From assembly GCF_021404545.1 (NCBI RefSeq), contig NZ_JAAWWD010000035.1, positions 1 through 64,000 of the forward strand: 64,000 bases of DNA. The letters are read 5' to 3'. The stretch is from Aestuariivita sp. GTDB lineage: Bacteria; Pseudomonadota; Alphaproteobacteria; Rhodobacterales; Rhodobacteraceae. A program made the translations under genes and the position numbers. This document shows, piece by piece, positions 7,931 through 16,839 of the stretch. The notes below the pieces were generated by a model, which saw only the letters and a list, made by a program, of their open reading frames with translations, had not been told where the DNA came from and ran no database searches. Each line of letters starts with the position of its first letter. Position 1 is the first letter of the stretch.

Positions 7931-10159
7931 TCAGACCGATGGAGTGGCTGCCCGACCGCCCATCACGCGCGCAAGCAGGAACAGGGCCACCGCGCCGCCG
8001 ATGCCGATCAGATCCGAGATCATGCCGCCTTCGATCATGAAAAGCGCTGTGACGATCAGTGCCCCGCGCATCAGCCAGGAGGCGCGACTGCCGACCCACC
8101 AGCCCTGAACCCCCGATGACAGCAGAAACACCCCGAAGACAGCCGTTGCCCCCGCGCGCGTCACCTCGAACCAGGTGCCATCCATCAGGATCGCGGAGTT
8201 GTAAAAGAACATGAACGGCACGATAAACGCCGAAATCCCGATCTTGAAGGACGCGACCGAGGTGGCCATCGGGTTCGATCCCGAGATCCCTGCCGCCGCA
8301 TAGCTTGCCAGCGCCACGGGCGGCGTGATGGCCGAAACCACGGCAAAATAGAAGACAAAGAAATGCGCGGTCAGCATCGGAATGCCCAACTGGATCAAAC
8401 CAGGTGCGACAACCGAGGCCGCTACAGCATAGGCCGCCGTGGTGGGCATGCCCATGCCCAGCAGGATCGAGATACACATCGCAAAGAAAAGTGCGATCAA
8501 CTGGTTTGCCGCCGCGATGTCGAGAAGGACCGACGAGAACCGCGCACCCACGCCCGTCAGAGAGATTACGCCCACGATGATGCCCGCACAGGCACAGACC
8601 GCGATGATCTGGATCGACATGATACCTGCCAGCTCGAACGCCTTGACGACCGACCGGATGCCCATCCGGTAGGGTGTGAACCAACTCACCACAGCCGCCG
8701 CCGCGGTGGCCAGCGTACCCGCCCGGATCACCGAATACCCCATGAATAGCGCCGCGATCAGAATGATGATTGGCAGGAACAGAAACACCCGGCGCACCAT
8801 GTCGCGGAATTTCGGCAGTTCATCTTCGCGCATGCCGCGCATGCCCAGCTTGGCGGCCTCGAAATCGACCATGAAATAGATCGACACGAAATAAAGAACC
8901 GCCGGGATGATCGCGGCGATCGCGATCTCGGTATAGGGAATGCCGGTGATCTCGGCCATGATAAAGGCGCCGGCTCCCATAATCGGCGGCATGATCTGCC
9001 CACCTGTGGAGGCGCCCGCCTCGATCGCTCCGGCGGTACGGGCGTTGTATCCCACTTTTTTCATCAGCGGGATGGTGAGAGAGCCTGTGGCCACCACATT
9101 GCCCGCCGAGGTGCCGTTGATCATCCCCATCAGGCCAGAGGCAAAGATCGCCACTTTCGCCGGGCCGCCGCGCGCGCGCCCGGCCGCCGCAAAGGCGAAA
9201 TTCACGAAATAGTCACCCACCTTGGACGCCTGAAGGAACGCCGCAAAGATGATAAAGAGAATGATATAGGTCGAGGAGACAGCCGTGGTCGGCCCCAGGA
9301 TCCCCGCATCGGTATAGACTTGGCTGAAGAACCGCTGCCAGGTGATATCCGGCGCGTTCAAAAATCCCGGCAGCAGGTCGCCCACAAAGACATAGAGCAG
9401 GAACACACCCGCGATGATGATCAACGCCAGCCCCGCGACGCGGCGCGTCATCTCCATGATCAGCGCGGTGCCCGCCACGGCGGCCAGGCTCATCCCGATG
9501 GGCGCAAAGGGCGTCCCGGTGGAATTGCGCATCAAGGTGCCGAAGATCGTGATCAGATAGATTGCCACGGCAATGCCGCAAACCGCCAGAACCAGGTCCG
9601 CGGGCGCAATCGACGCGCGGCTATGCGGGCGCGCCCAGCCGATCACAATGCCCAGGCCCGTCGCGATCAGCAACGGATACCCATAGTGATAAATCTCGGC
9701 CGTCCGGATCGCCGCGTCGATGCCGTTCCACATCACACCGCCCGCGATCTGCGACGCAAAGCCCAGCGCCGTGTAACAGGCATAAAGCGCCGGGCCGAGC
9801 GCCAGATAGGCCAGCAGATCAAGTGGATGCCGCCGACCCCGCTCCTGATCGGTGAACCCGCGCGCGGAATATAGGACAAAGCCCAGGATCAACGCGCCTG
9901 CAATATGGACGATACGGAAATTCCAGGTCTCCATCGGAAAGACCGGTAGTCCCGGAAGGTCGATTCCGGTCCAGCCCCGGATCGACCATCCGTTCAGCGC
10001 CGCCATGTGAAACACCGCGTAAAAGGCCGACAGCGCCGCAATCGCAAGATAGGTCTTTCCCTCGAAAAGGCGGCGATTGCCTTCGACGGGCTCGTCATCC
10101 ACGCCATCGGCCAGAACCGGCCCATCTGTCAGGTCGTCTGTCTGCGGTCCGGTTGCCAT
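7931..10159 (-). CDS. TRAP transporter fused permease (TAXI type, 4TM-12TM)
   Basis: The 742-residue protein fuses the small and large TRAP membrane subunits, the usual form in TAXI-TRAP systems. The N-terminal part (to about residue 230) has several helices; the larger C-terminal part carries the DctM-like sequence GMINGTSAGNVVATGSLTIPLMKK and the repeat-related GMGMPTTAAYAVAA. An AGAGGAG ribosome-binding site precedes ATG 10159. With the binding protein encoded upstream it would use ion gradients to import an organic acid or related solute. A 122-base gap with a strong stem-loop separates the two genes. Confidence 0.93.
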   Translation of the reverse strand: MATGPQTDDLTDGPVLADGVDDEPVEGNRRLFEGKTYLAIAALSAFYAVFHMAALNGWSIRGWTGIDLPGLPVFPMETWNFRIVHIAGALILGFVLYSARGFTDQERGRRHPLDLLAYLALGPALYACYTALGFASQIAGGVMWNGIDAAIRTAEIYHYGYPLLIATGLGIVIGWARPHSRASIAPADLVLAVCGIAVAIYLITIFGTLMRNSTGTPFAPIGMSLAAVAGTALIMEMTRRVAGLALIIIAGVFLLYVFVGDLLPGFLNAPDITWQRFFSQVYTDAGILGPTTAVSSTYIILFIIFAAFLQASKVGDYFVNFAFAAAGRARGGPAKVAIFASGLMGMINGTSAGNVVATGSLTIPLMKKVGYNARTAGAIEAGASTGGQIMPPIMGAGAFIMAEITGIPYTEIAIAAIIPAVLYFVSIYFMVDFEAAKLGMRGMREDELPKFRDMVRRVFLFLPIIILIAALFMGYSVIRAGTLATAAAAVVSWFTPYRMGIRSVVKAFELAGIMSIQIIAVCACAGIIVGVISLTGVGARFSSVLLDIAAANQLIALFFAMCISILLGMGMPTTAAYAVAASVVAPGLIQLGIPMLTAHFFVFYFAVVSAITPPVALASYAAAGISGSNPMATSVASFKIGISAFIVPFMFFYNSAILMDGTWFEVTRAGATAVFGVFLLSSGVQGWWVGSRASWLMRGALIVTALFMIEGGMISDLIGIGGAVALFLLARVMGGRAATPSV

Positions 10160-10236
10160 GTATCGGCTCCTCTGGGGTCAAATGGCCCTGGACGGGCTGA
10201 GGCGCATGTCTTGAAATCTGCGAAAGCAATGGAAGG

Positions 10237-10271
10237 CGGCAGGGGTCGCGCGGATGGCGCAGCCCCTGCCG
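10237..10271 (-). promoter_or_regulatory. intercistronic stem-loop between TAXI binding protein and permease
   Basis: CGGCAGGGG (10237-10245) pairs with CCCCTGCCG (10263-10271), and GCGC/GCGC extend the stem inside the loop. There is no T-run, so it is more likely an mRNA 3'-end stabiliser or processing site than a terminator. Such a hairpin just after a binding-protein gene typically raises its level relative to the permease. Confidence 0.6.
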
Positions 10272-10281
10272 GAAGAGTGCG

Positions 10282-11268
10282 TCAGTTCCCGTGGATCTGA
10301 TCGGCCGGGATATCGGCCCCGGCATTTTCCATGAACCAGGCCGCCGCGCCCGGATGCCAGTCGATCACGCCATCGTTCTTGTCCCAGTTCTCGGGCAAAG
10401 TCGAACGTGCCGCGCGGTGGATATTCACCATCCGTTCATTGTCGGACATCACCACATCGACCACAGCTTTGACAAAGCTTTCGGGCAGATCGCAGTTGGC
10501 AATGGCAAAGTTCCACATCGACACCGACCGCGCCGGAGCCTCCAGCGTGGTATAGGTGTCTGCCGCGATCTCGAACTGAGATACCGGGAACGCCTCAAGG
10601 ATCTGTGCCTGCTCTTCTTGCGAGAACTCGATGATGTTGACATCCGTCTGCACCTCGAGCTGGCTCACGGCCGGGACCGGCACACCGGCGGCAAAGGCGA
10701 TGACGTCCAACAAACCGTCCTGCAGCTGTCCGCCCAGATCGCTCCAGCCGCCATTTCGGCGCTCGTAATTGACGCCCAGCTCATCCATCATCCGCGGAAA
10801 ATACGTGTCCGAGGTTGAACCCGCAGGGCCAAATCCGATGCGCGCCCCGTCCGGGATGTCGGCGATGGACGCGATCCCCGAGGATGCCAGTGCGGTCACC
10901 GAAAACGGTGTTTGGTACATCGGGAACATCGCGCAGGCATTGGTCATCTGCAACCCCGGGGCAATGGGGTTGGTTCCGGCAATGGATTCCGCCGCCGGCC
11001 CCATCGTGGTCATGCCGAACTGCGCATCACCGGTATGAACCAGTGCCATGTTCTGCATTGGCCCGCCGGTCACTTCACCGCCGCCGGTCAGACCCAGCTC
11101 TTCGGCGACAAGGTTGGCCCAGCCCGAGCCATAGGCGAAATATGTCCCACCCTGCGAGGCGGTCCCGACGGTAAAGCTTTCCGGCCAACCGGCACGGTCC
11201 GCATGCGCATCCGCAAATGCGCTTGTGGCCGTCAGAGCGGTTGTTGCGATAATCGCGGCTAGTTTCAT
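10282..11268 (-). CDS. TAXI-family TRAP solute-binding protein
   Basis: The 328-residue periplasmic protein has a cleavable signal (MKLAAIIATTALTATSAFADA) and the TAXI signature near the mature N terminus, FTVGTASQGGTYFAYGSGWANL. Later segments such as FGPAGSTSDTYFPRM match the same fold. It binds the substrate and delivers it to the fused permease. The ribosome-binding site GGAGGA is well placed. The ligand is unknown; characterised or predicted TAXI ligands include glutamate and other organic acids. The upstream 235 bases carry repeated CAAAATGT boxes that may bind the DctD-like regulator. Confidence 0.93.
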   Translation of the reverse strand: MKLAAIIATTALTATSAFADAHADRAGWPESFTVGTASQGGTYFAYGSGWANLVAEELGLTGGGEVTGGPMQNMALVHTGDAQFGMTTMGPAAESIAGTNPIAPGLQMTNACAMFPMYQTPFSVTALASSGIASIADIPDGARIGFGPAGSTSDTYFPRMMDELGVNYERRNGGWSDLGGQLQDGLLDVIAFAAGVPVPAVSQLEVQTDVNIIEFSQEEQAQILEAFPVSQFEIAADTYTTLEAPARSVSMWNFAIANCDLPESFVKAVVDVVMSDNERMVNIHRAARSTLPENWDKNDGVIDWHPGAAAWFMENAGADIPADQIHGN

Positions 11269-11403
11269 TGGTGTTCCTCCACTATTCTTTCAAGGCCTTC
11301 TTGGCAGGCCGATTTGCACCCTCCAAACTCCTGCCGGAAAGCGACAGATGCGGGATGACCGCGATTGGCAAATGGCGCAATCCCCGATGCCGTGCGATGC
11401 TGG

Positions 11404-11483
11404 CAAAATGTCACAAACTGGACCGAGATAGGTCGGTTCGGGAACATTCGCACATTTTGATGTGTCGGAAACGGAACATTTTG
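11404..11483. promoter_or_regulatory. three CAAAATGT boxes upstream of the TAXI-TRAP operon
   Basis: CAAAATGT occurs at 11404-11411, and its complement ACATTTTG occurs at 11452-11459 and 11476-11483. Centre-to-centre distances are 48 and 24 bases. GGAACATT also occurs twice (11441-11448 and 11473-11480). The boxes lie 136-215 bases before the TAXI start codon, the range of enhancer sites for NtrC/DctD-type activators, and an activator of this type is encoded next door. Function is inferred. Confidence 0.4.
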
Positions 11484-11503
11484 CCCCCCTCCGAGAGGCG
11501 CGG

Positions 11504-12835
11504 CTATTCGCTGACGGACGCTTTGGAGATGTCGTGTTTCTGCATTTTCTCATAGAGCGCCTTACGCGACAGCCCCAACGCCTCATAGGTGTGTTTGAGG
11601 CTGCCACCTTGCGCAGTCAGTGCCGCGATGATCAGGGACCGCTCATATTCCGCCAGTTGCGCGGCAAGGGAACCGGGCCCGCCTGACCTGTCTGGCCCGG
11701 CATCAAATGCCAATCCCAGAACGAACCGATCCGCCGCGTTGCGCAATTCGCGGACATTGCCCGGCCAGTCGGTTCTCGCCACCTGAGACAGAACCGCAGG
11801 GGGCACTTCGGGAATGGGTTTTGAATAACGCGCGGCAGCCTGCGCCACCAGATTGATGAAAAGCGATGGGATATCGTCGCGCCGCTGCGCCAATGTCGGG
11901 ATGCGCAGCGTGACAACGTTCAGCCGATAAAAGAGATCGGCGCGGAAACCGCCATCGGCAACCGCCGCGTCCAGATCTGTTTTGGCCGCAGCCAGAATGC
12001 GGATATCCAGGCAAACGGCCTCATTTGCGCCCAATGGTGTGATCTGGCGCGCTTGAATGACGTGCAGCAGCTTGGCCTGTACCGGCACCGGGAGGCTGTC
12101 GATCTCATCCAGAAACACCGTGCCCCGGCGCGCATGCTCGAACTTGCCGATGCGCGGCCGCAAGGCGCCCGGAAACGCGCCGGCAGCATGGCCGAAAAGC
12201 TCGGATTCGACCAGATGCTCGGGCAGAGCCGCACAGTTGATATGGACGAAGGGATGCGCGCCACGCACCGAGAAATCGTGTATTGCGCGCGCGGTCAGAT
12301 CCTTGCCTGTGCCAGTCTCTCCGGTGATCAGCAAATCGGTATCTGTGGCTGCGATGGCGCGGATGTTCTTGCGCAGATCAACCATCACATCGGAGCGGCC
12401 GATCAACCGCGCCTCCAGCTTGTCACGCCCGCCGACGTCACGCTTCAACGCGCGATTCTCGATCACCAGGCGCCGCTGGTTCAGGGCATGCTGAACGGTG
12501 GTGACCAGACGCTCGGGCTCATAGGGTTTTTCCAGAAAGTCGAAGGCCCCCTCGCGCATTGCCTGTACCGCAAGCTCGACATCGCCATGGCCGGTGATCA
12601 GGATGACCGGGAACGCGGGGTCGATCTCAAGCACCTGGCGCATCAGCCACAGCCCATCCTGGCCCGGCATGCGAATATCCGTGACCAAGACACCCGAAAG
12701 ACTGCGGCTGATCTGCGGCAGGGCGGCTTCGGCACCGTCAAGTGTCGTCACCTGCAAATCCGCAAGCGCCAGCGTTTGCGCAGCCGCCCGCCGCAGCTCC
12801 TCCTCATCATCGACAAACAGAACCGTTTCAGTCAT
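11504..12835 (-). CDS. dctD: DctD-like NtrC-family response regulator
   Basis: The 443-residue protein has a receiver domain with phosphoacceptor Asp53 in VTDIRMPG, a central AAA+ domain (Walker A GETGTGKD, Walker B GTVFLDEID) and a C-terminal Fis-type helix-turn-helix (HTYEALGLSRKALYEKMQKH). It should activate the adjacent TAXI-TRAP operon in response to the DctB-like kinase. The sigma-54 contact loop reads GAFPGA instead of the consensus GAFTGA. Its ATG overlaps the kinase stop (ATGA), so the pair is translationally coupled. The name reflects resemblance; the signal need not be a C4-dicarboxylate. Confidence 0.88.
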   Translation of the reverse strand: MTETVLFVDDEEELRRAAAQTLALADLQVTTLDGAEAALPQISRSLSGVLVTDIRMPGQDGLWLMRQVLEIDPAFPVILITGHGDVELAVQAMREGAFDFLEKPYEPERLVTTVQHALNQRRLVIENRALKRDVGGRDKLEARLIGRSDVMVDLRKNIRAIAATDTDLLITGETGTGKDLTARAIHDFSVRGAHPFVHINCAALPEHLVESELFGHAAGAFPGALRPRIGKFEHARRGTVFLDEIDSLPVPVQAKLLHVIQARQITPLGANEAVCLDIRILAAAKTDLDAAVADGGFRADLFYRLNVVTLRIPTLAQRRDDIPSLFINLVAQAAARYSKPIPEVPPAVLSQVARTDWPGNVRELRNAADRFVLGLAFDAGPDRSGGPGSLAAQLAEYERSLIIAALTAQGGSLKHTYEALGLSRKALYEKMQKHDISKASVSE

Positions 12836-14610
12836 TGCGCGGCAGCCTCAACGGGGGGCGCGGGCCGCAAGCTGACCCGCATTTCCAGACCGCCCCCGGG
12901 GCCGTTCACCGCCGCAAGCGTCCCGCCGAACCCTGTCACGATATTGTAGGAGATCGACAGGCCCAGCCCCAGGCCATTGCCCGGCGTCTTGGTCGTAAAG
13001 AACGGATCGAAGATCTTGTCGGCAAGCTCTTCGCTCAGTCCCGGGCCGGTATCGGCCACCGTCACGACGGTGCCCGCAACGTCGATCCGAACGGATTTTT
13101 GTCGCTGATCCTGCATCGCGTCCAGCGCGTTGTTGATCAGATTGACAAAGACCTGTTGTAGCCTGACATGCCCACCCAGCACCCAGATATCATCGGCGGG
13201 GGGCGTATAGGCCACATGCGCGTTCTCGGCCTTGAGCCGCACCTCCATCACCGCGATCGCATCGTGCAGCACCGCGTTCAGCATCAGCGGGCCAGTGGCC
13301 TGTTTCGGGCTGCGGGCGAAATTGCGCAAATGCCGCGAGATCGAGGCCATCCGATCCACCATCCGCGAGATCCGCTGGATGTTGTCGCGCGCCTCGTCCG
13401 GTTTGTTCCGATCCAGAAACTTGCCGGCATTGACAGCATAGGATTTCACCACGGCGAGCGGTTGGTTCAGCTCGTGCGACAAGGCGGCCGACATCTGGCC
13501 CAGCGCGGAGAGTTTTTCCGCCTGGATCAGCGCGGTCTGGGTGTGCCTGAGATCGGCAAGCGCAGTGCTCAGATCTGCCGTACGCGCGGCCACCGCCGCT
13601 TCAAGCGCATGTTTGGCCTCCCGCTCGGCGGCCAGCGCATCGGCCTGTCGGACCTGTTTGAGCAGATACGCCATCAGCGCCCCCAGCAAGAGCATCACCG
13701 TCAGCCCCACCATAACCAGCGTCGCCAGCGCAGTAACGCGCACAGGCCCCGTGGGCGACAGAAATGAGATCGTGAGGGTGCGTTGCCCGACCCGTTGCGA
13801 TGTCCGCACAAAAGCCTCGCCCGGACCGCGACCGATCTGGACCAGTTGCGCATCGGGCGCGATCTGGGTCGCGGAGATGGGCAAAAGATCAATCCGGTCG
13901 ATGGGGTATTCAAGGTTGCGCGCAATCAGCGACATCGTCTCGTCGCTCAGCGGCCGCAGCGCCCGAAAATGCCAGTCTGGCCGCGACGACATCAGAACGA
14001 AGGCATTCTGATCGGCGACGATCACGTCGCTATCGGCGCCGCGCCACACGCTTTCAAAGGCGGCGATATCAAACTTCAGCGCGATCACACCGACAATGCG
14101 GTTTTCATCCTCGACCGGCGCGGCATAGAAATACCCATTCTCGCCGGTTGTCGTGCCATAGAACGAAAAGCTCGACACCAACCCATCCAACGCCTGCGCA
14201 AAGAAGGTCTGATAGCTGAAGTTCTGGCCCAGCGAATTGCGCGGCGCCTGATAGCTGGCGGCGGCGCGCGTGCGTCCCGTCACATCCATCAACATGATAT
14301 CGACCGCCCGCGTGGTCAGCGCGGTCTGGCGCAGCGCTTCATTCACGCGGGCCCGCAATTGTGCATTGTCCGGCGTCCGCAGAAGCTGTGCCAACTCGGG
14401 GCGTTCGGCGATCAGTGCAGGCAGCGGCGCATACCGGTCAAGGGCCGCAGCCAGCCCTTCGGAGGCCAGCTTTAGGGGCACGTCGTTCTGTACCGCCTGT
14501 TGGCGCATGTAAAATCGCTCGAGCATGGGATAGGCGGCGAGGGCGGCACCGCCACTGAGCGCAGCCAGGGCGAGAATAAGCTTGAAAACAATCGGACGCG
14601 TCAAATTCAT
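12832..14610 (-). CDS. dctB: DctB-like sensor histidine kinase
   Basis: From ATG 14610 ([20 protein letters not shown]) the product is 592 residues. It has two membrane segments, near residues 8-28 and 295-320, flanking a periplasmic Cache-type sensor domain with [11 protein letters not shown] and [12 protein letters not shown] cytoplasmic coiled coil leads to the H-box [15 protein letters not shown], then N-box [16 protein letters not shown] and [13 protein letters not shown]. The frame stays open upstream to 15021, but that part is compositionally unlike a protein and overlaps the copper gene, so it is excluded. The kinase probably senses the TRAP substrate and phosphorylates the DctD-like regulator. 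Confidence 0.88.
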   Translation of the reverse strand: MNLTRPIVFKLILALAALSGGAALAAYPMLERFYMRQQAVQNDVPLKLASEGLAAALDRYAPLPALIAERPELAQLLRTPDNAQLRARVNEALRQTALTTRAVDIMLMDVTGRTRAAASYQAPRNSLGQNFSYQTFFAQALDGLVSSFSFYGTTTGENGYFYAAPVEDENRIVGVIALKFDIAAFESVWRGADSDVIVADQNAFVLMSSRPDWHFRALRPLSDETMSLIARNLEYPIDRIDLLPISATQIAPDAQLVQIGRGPGEAFVRTSQRVGQRTLTISFLSPTGPVRVTALATLVMVGLTVMLLLGALMAYLLKQVRQADALAAEREAKHALEAAVAARTADLSTALADLRHTQTALIQAEKLSALGQMSAALSHELNQPLAVVKSYAVNAGKFLDRNKPDEARDNIQRISRMVDRMASISRHLRNFARSPKQATGPLMLNAVLHDAIAVMEVRLKAENAHVAYTPPADDIWVLGGHVRLQQVFVNLINNALDAMQDQRQKSVRIDVAGTVVTVADTGPGLSEELADKIFDPFFTTKTPGNGLGLGLSISYNIVTGFGGTLAAVNGPGGGLEMRVSLRPAPPVEAAAQ

Positions 14611-14709
14611 CTTGAAAATATGAGGGATTTTTTGACGAAAGGACAGTCTCTCTAAAGGTCGGTGCCAGCAGAGCGGGATCCGGCACTCTGACTGTCGGCG
14701 CACCGGACC

Positions 14710-14727
14710 GGGCGGCAGAGGCCGCCC
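14710..14727 (-). other. stem-loop after the copper operon
   Basis: GGGCGGC and GCCGCCC form a 7-bp stem with a 4-base loop about 55 bases past the stop of the PCu(A)C gene. No T-run follows on the minus strand, so it may stabilise the mRNA end or act with Rho rather than terminate by itself. Confidence 0.4.
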
Positions 14728-14779
14728 CCTCAGCCCTGCCGCACCCCCTCCGCCACCAAAGCCCCCGGATACCGAACTC

Positions 14780-15616
14780 TCAGCGCACGATGAGGGTGCC
14801 CTGAAACCGGTCCAGAAGGGCGCTCTGCGCGTGCGGCAACGACCCCTCGGCCACATGGATTTGCGCCAGAAGGATCTGCGCCTGGGCGGGCGAAACCCGC
14901 TGCGCGCGCAGTCCCGAAGATGTGGCAAGGCTGGCGCCTGACAAAAGGGCCAGAGCCCATGTCCCATCCGTCTTGCGTAGAAAGGCGCGCCCACCGTGAT
15001 TGCCATATACCCAGCCCGCAACGGCCAGATCGTCGCTCAACGCCAGGACGGGCACCTCGACCTGCGCTTGCATCCGGCGGCGCAGCACTATGGTGACGGC
15101 CTTGACCTCCCCCTCCATCGCACTGGAGGCATCCGAGTGATCCGCGCCATGCTGGGAATGGTCCATCGCAGGCGCATCGGGATCGCGTTCCTCGATCCAG
15201 AACTCGACCTCGATCTCGCCCGCACGTTCAAAAACCAGGGTTACGAGAAACCTTTCACCGACCTCCAGCGGATCGCCGTCGAGACCCATAAACATGATGT
15301 GCTTGCCTCCCGGCTCCAGCGTCACCCGGGACTGGGCCGGAATGTCGAACCCGTCAGTGCCGATCATTCGGGCGATGCCGTCCTCGACCACTGTTTCATG
15401 CAGCGTCGCGCGCAAAAAGGGAGAGCGCACTTCAATCAGCCGATCCGCCGCGTCGCCATTGTTCATCAGCGTCAGATATCCGATCCCGCTGCGTGCGGTC
15501 TTTGCAGTGGGAAAGCTGTGTGGGTGGGCCACGATGAGGTCACCAACGCCATAGCCATGCGGCAGGGCGGGGCTGGCGAAAAGAAGGGTTGCAAGGGTTA
15601 TCAGAATACGGATCAT
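14780..15616 (-). CDS. PCu(A)C copper chaperone with C-terminal copper-uptake-associated domain
   Basis: The 278-residue protein has a Sec signal (MIRILITLATLLFASPALP) and a PCu(A)C domain, about residues 20-150, with the copper-ligand pattern LHETV...GIARM and GGKHIMFMGL. PCu(A)C proteins deliver Cu(I) in the periplasm to the CuA site of cytochrome oxidase. A His/Asp-rich linker (MDHSQHGADHSD) leads to a C-terminal domain of about 100 residues seen in copper-uptake-associated proteins. The start overlaps the MbnH stop (ATGA), tying it to the MbnP/MbnH operon. Copper binding by the linker is inferred. Confidence 0.85.
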   Translation of the reverse strand: MIRILITLATLLFASPALPHGYGVGDLIVAHPHSFPTAKTARSGIGYLTLMNNGDAADRLIEVRSPFLRATLHETVVEDGIARMIGTDGFDIPAQSRVTLEPGGKHIMFMGLDGDPLEVGERFLVTLVFERAGEIEVEFWIEERDPDAPAMDHSQHGADHSDASSAMEGEVKAVTIVLRRRMQAQVEVPVLALSDDLAVAGWVYGNHGGRAFLRKTDGTWALALLSGASLATSSGLRAQRVSPAQAQILLAQIHVAEGSLPHAQSALLDRFQGTLIVR

Positions 15617-16836
15617 TTGGTCTCTCCCGGAGGATCAGTAGGCAAAATGCGGGTCATGGTGGCGGGGTGGCCTTTGGGCCAGGGATCGGCAAAATCGGGA
15701 TTGGTGACGAAGCTTTCGTCGGTGAGGCTCTGAAGAAAGGCGATCAGATCTCCCACCTCCTCGTCGGTGGCCTCAAACCCGATCAAAAGGCCGCTCTTGT
15801 TGGGGTGATCGGCCCCGATACCGGCATAGGGGCCGTCGGCGATGGTGCGCCCACCTGCCGCGTAATGCGCAATCACCTCGCGCAGCGTGGTAATGGATCC
15901 GTCGTGCATGTATGGCGCGGTCAACGCCACATTGCGCAGCGACGGCGTGCGGAACTTGCCGATATCCTCATCGCGGCCGGTGAATTCGGATAACCCCGCC
16001 TGCCCTGCGGGATAGGCGCCTGTGCCCCCGATGTTGTAAAGGCCGGTGTTGTGAAAGGCCGTCTCGGCAAAGGGCGACCGCGCGGTCTGCATGTTGTCGG
16101 TGAACATCACCCCCATATGGCAGTGATAGCACTCGAACCGATGATCGAAGAAAAGCTGTTCGCCCCGCTTTGCAGCCTCCGACAGCGCCGTCGTCTGCCC
16201 ACCGTATTTGAACCGGTCATAGGGGCTGTCGGTCGAGATCAGGCTGCGCTGGAACGCGCCCAGCGCCCGGGTGATGGTAAAGAGATCGACAGAGCCGCCG
16301 CGCTCGGGGAAGGCCGCGGCAAAAGCGTCTCTGTAAAAGTCATCCGAAGCCAGACGCGCGAACATCTCCTCCTCGCGGCCTGACATGCCCATCTCGACCG
16401 GCTCGGTGCCGAAAAGCGGAAAGAGCGCCTGAAACTCCAACGCGCCGGCATGTGGGTTGGCCCAGGTCAGCGCCGGGTTGTATCCGGCATTGGCCAGGCT
16501 TGGCGCGTTCTTATGCGCGGTTGTCCCGAACACGCCGCGCGACAGAACAACCCCGTCGGTAAACGCCAGCTCCTGCACGTGGCAGGACGCACAGGCAACC
16601 GTCTGATCAACGGACAATCGCGCATCATGGAACAGGTGCCGCCCCAGATCGACCTTGGCGACACTCATCGGATTGTCTTCCGGCACCGGAGGGGGGGCCA
16701 TCCAGGCAGGCATGCTCCAACGATAACCCAGATGATCCAGAGACAGCGCTGCAGGCGTCGCGGGCCGCATTAAGCTGACCCCAAGCGCCATCGGCGCGGC
16801 CAAAACGGCCGCGCCGAACACATATATCCAGCGCAT
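15613..16836 (-). CDS. mbnH: MbnH-like di-haem cytochrome c peroxidase/MauG-family enzyme
   Basis: The 407-residue protein has an N-terminal hydrophobic anchor or signal (VFGAAVLAAPMALGV) and two CxxCH haem sites, CASCH in the first third and CYHCH in the middle, as in bacterial di-haem peroxidases and MauG. It lies directly downstream of an MbnP-type gene, with the stop of that gene 3 bases away. In the studied MbnP/MbnH pairs, MbnH oxidises a tryptophan of MbnP to kynurenine, creating a copper-binding site. The assignment rests on this pairing plus the di-haem motifs. A generic cytochrome c peroxidase is the alternative. Confidence 0.85.
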   Translation of the reverse strand: MRWIYVFGAAVLAAPMALGVSLMRPATPAALSLDHLGYRWSMPAWMAPPPVPEDNPMSVAKVDLGRHLFHDARLSVDQTVACASCHVQELAFTDGVVLSRGVFGTTAHKNAPSLANAGYNPALTWANPHAGALEFQALFPLFGTEPVEMGMSGREEEMFARLASDDFYRDAFAAAFPERGGSVDLFTITRALGAFQRSLISTDSPYDRFKYGGQTTALSEAAKRGEQLFFDHRFECYHCHMGVMFTDNMQTARSPFAETAFHNTGLYNIGGTGAYPAGQAGLSEFTGRDEDIGKFRTPSLRNVALTAPYMHDGSITTLREVIAHYAAGGRTIADGPYAGIGADHPNKSGLLIGFEATDEEVGDLIAFLQSLTDESFVTNPDFADPWPKGHPATMTRILPTDPPGETK

Positions 16837-16839
16837 GGT

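Noticed and set aside
11311-11330. Possible sigma-54 promoter TTGGCA...TTGCA on the plus strand
   Set aside because: The gap between GG and GC is one base too long, and the site points into the dctD gene, away from the TAXI operon.
14611-15021. N-terminal extension of the DctB-like kinase
   Set aside because: The extra residues are Arg/Gly/Pro-rich, overlap the PCu(A)C gene, and precede the true membrane segment that follows ATG 14610.
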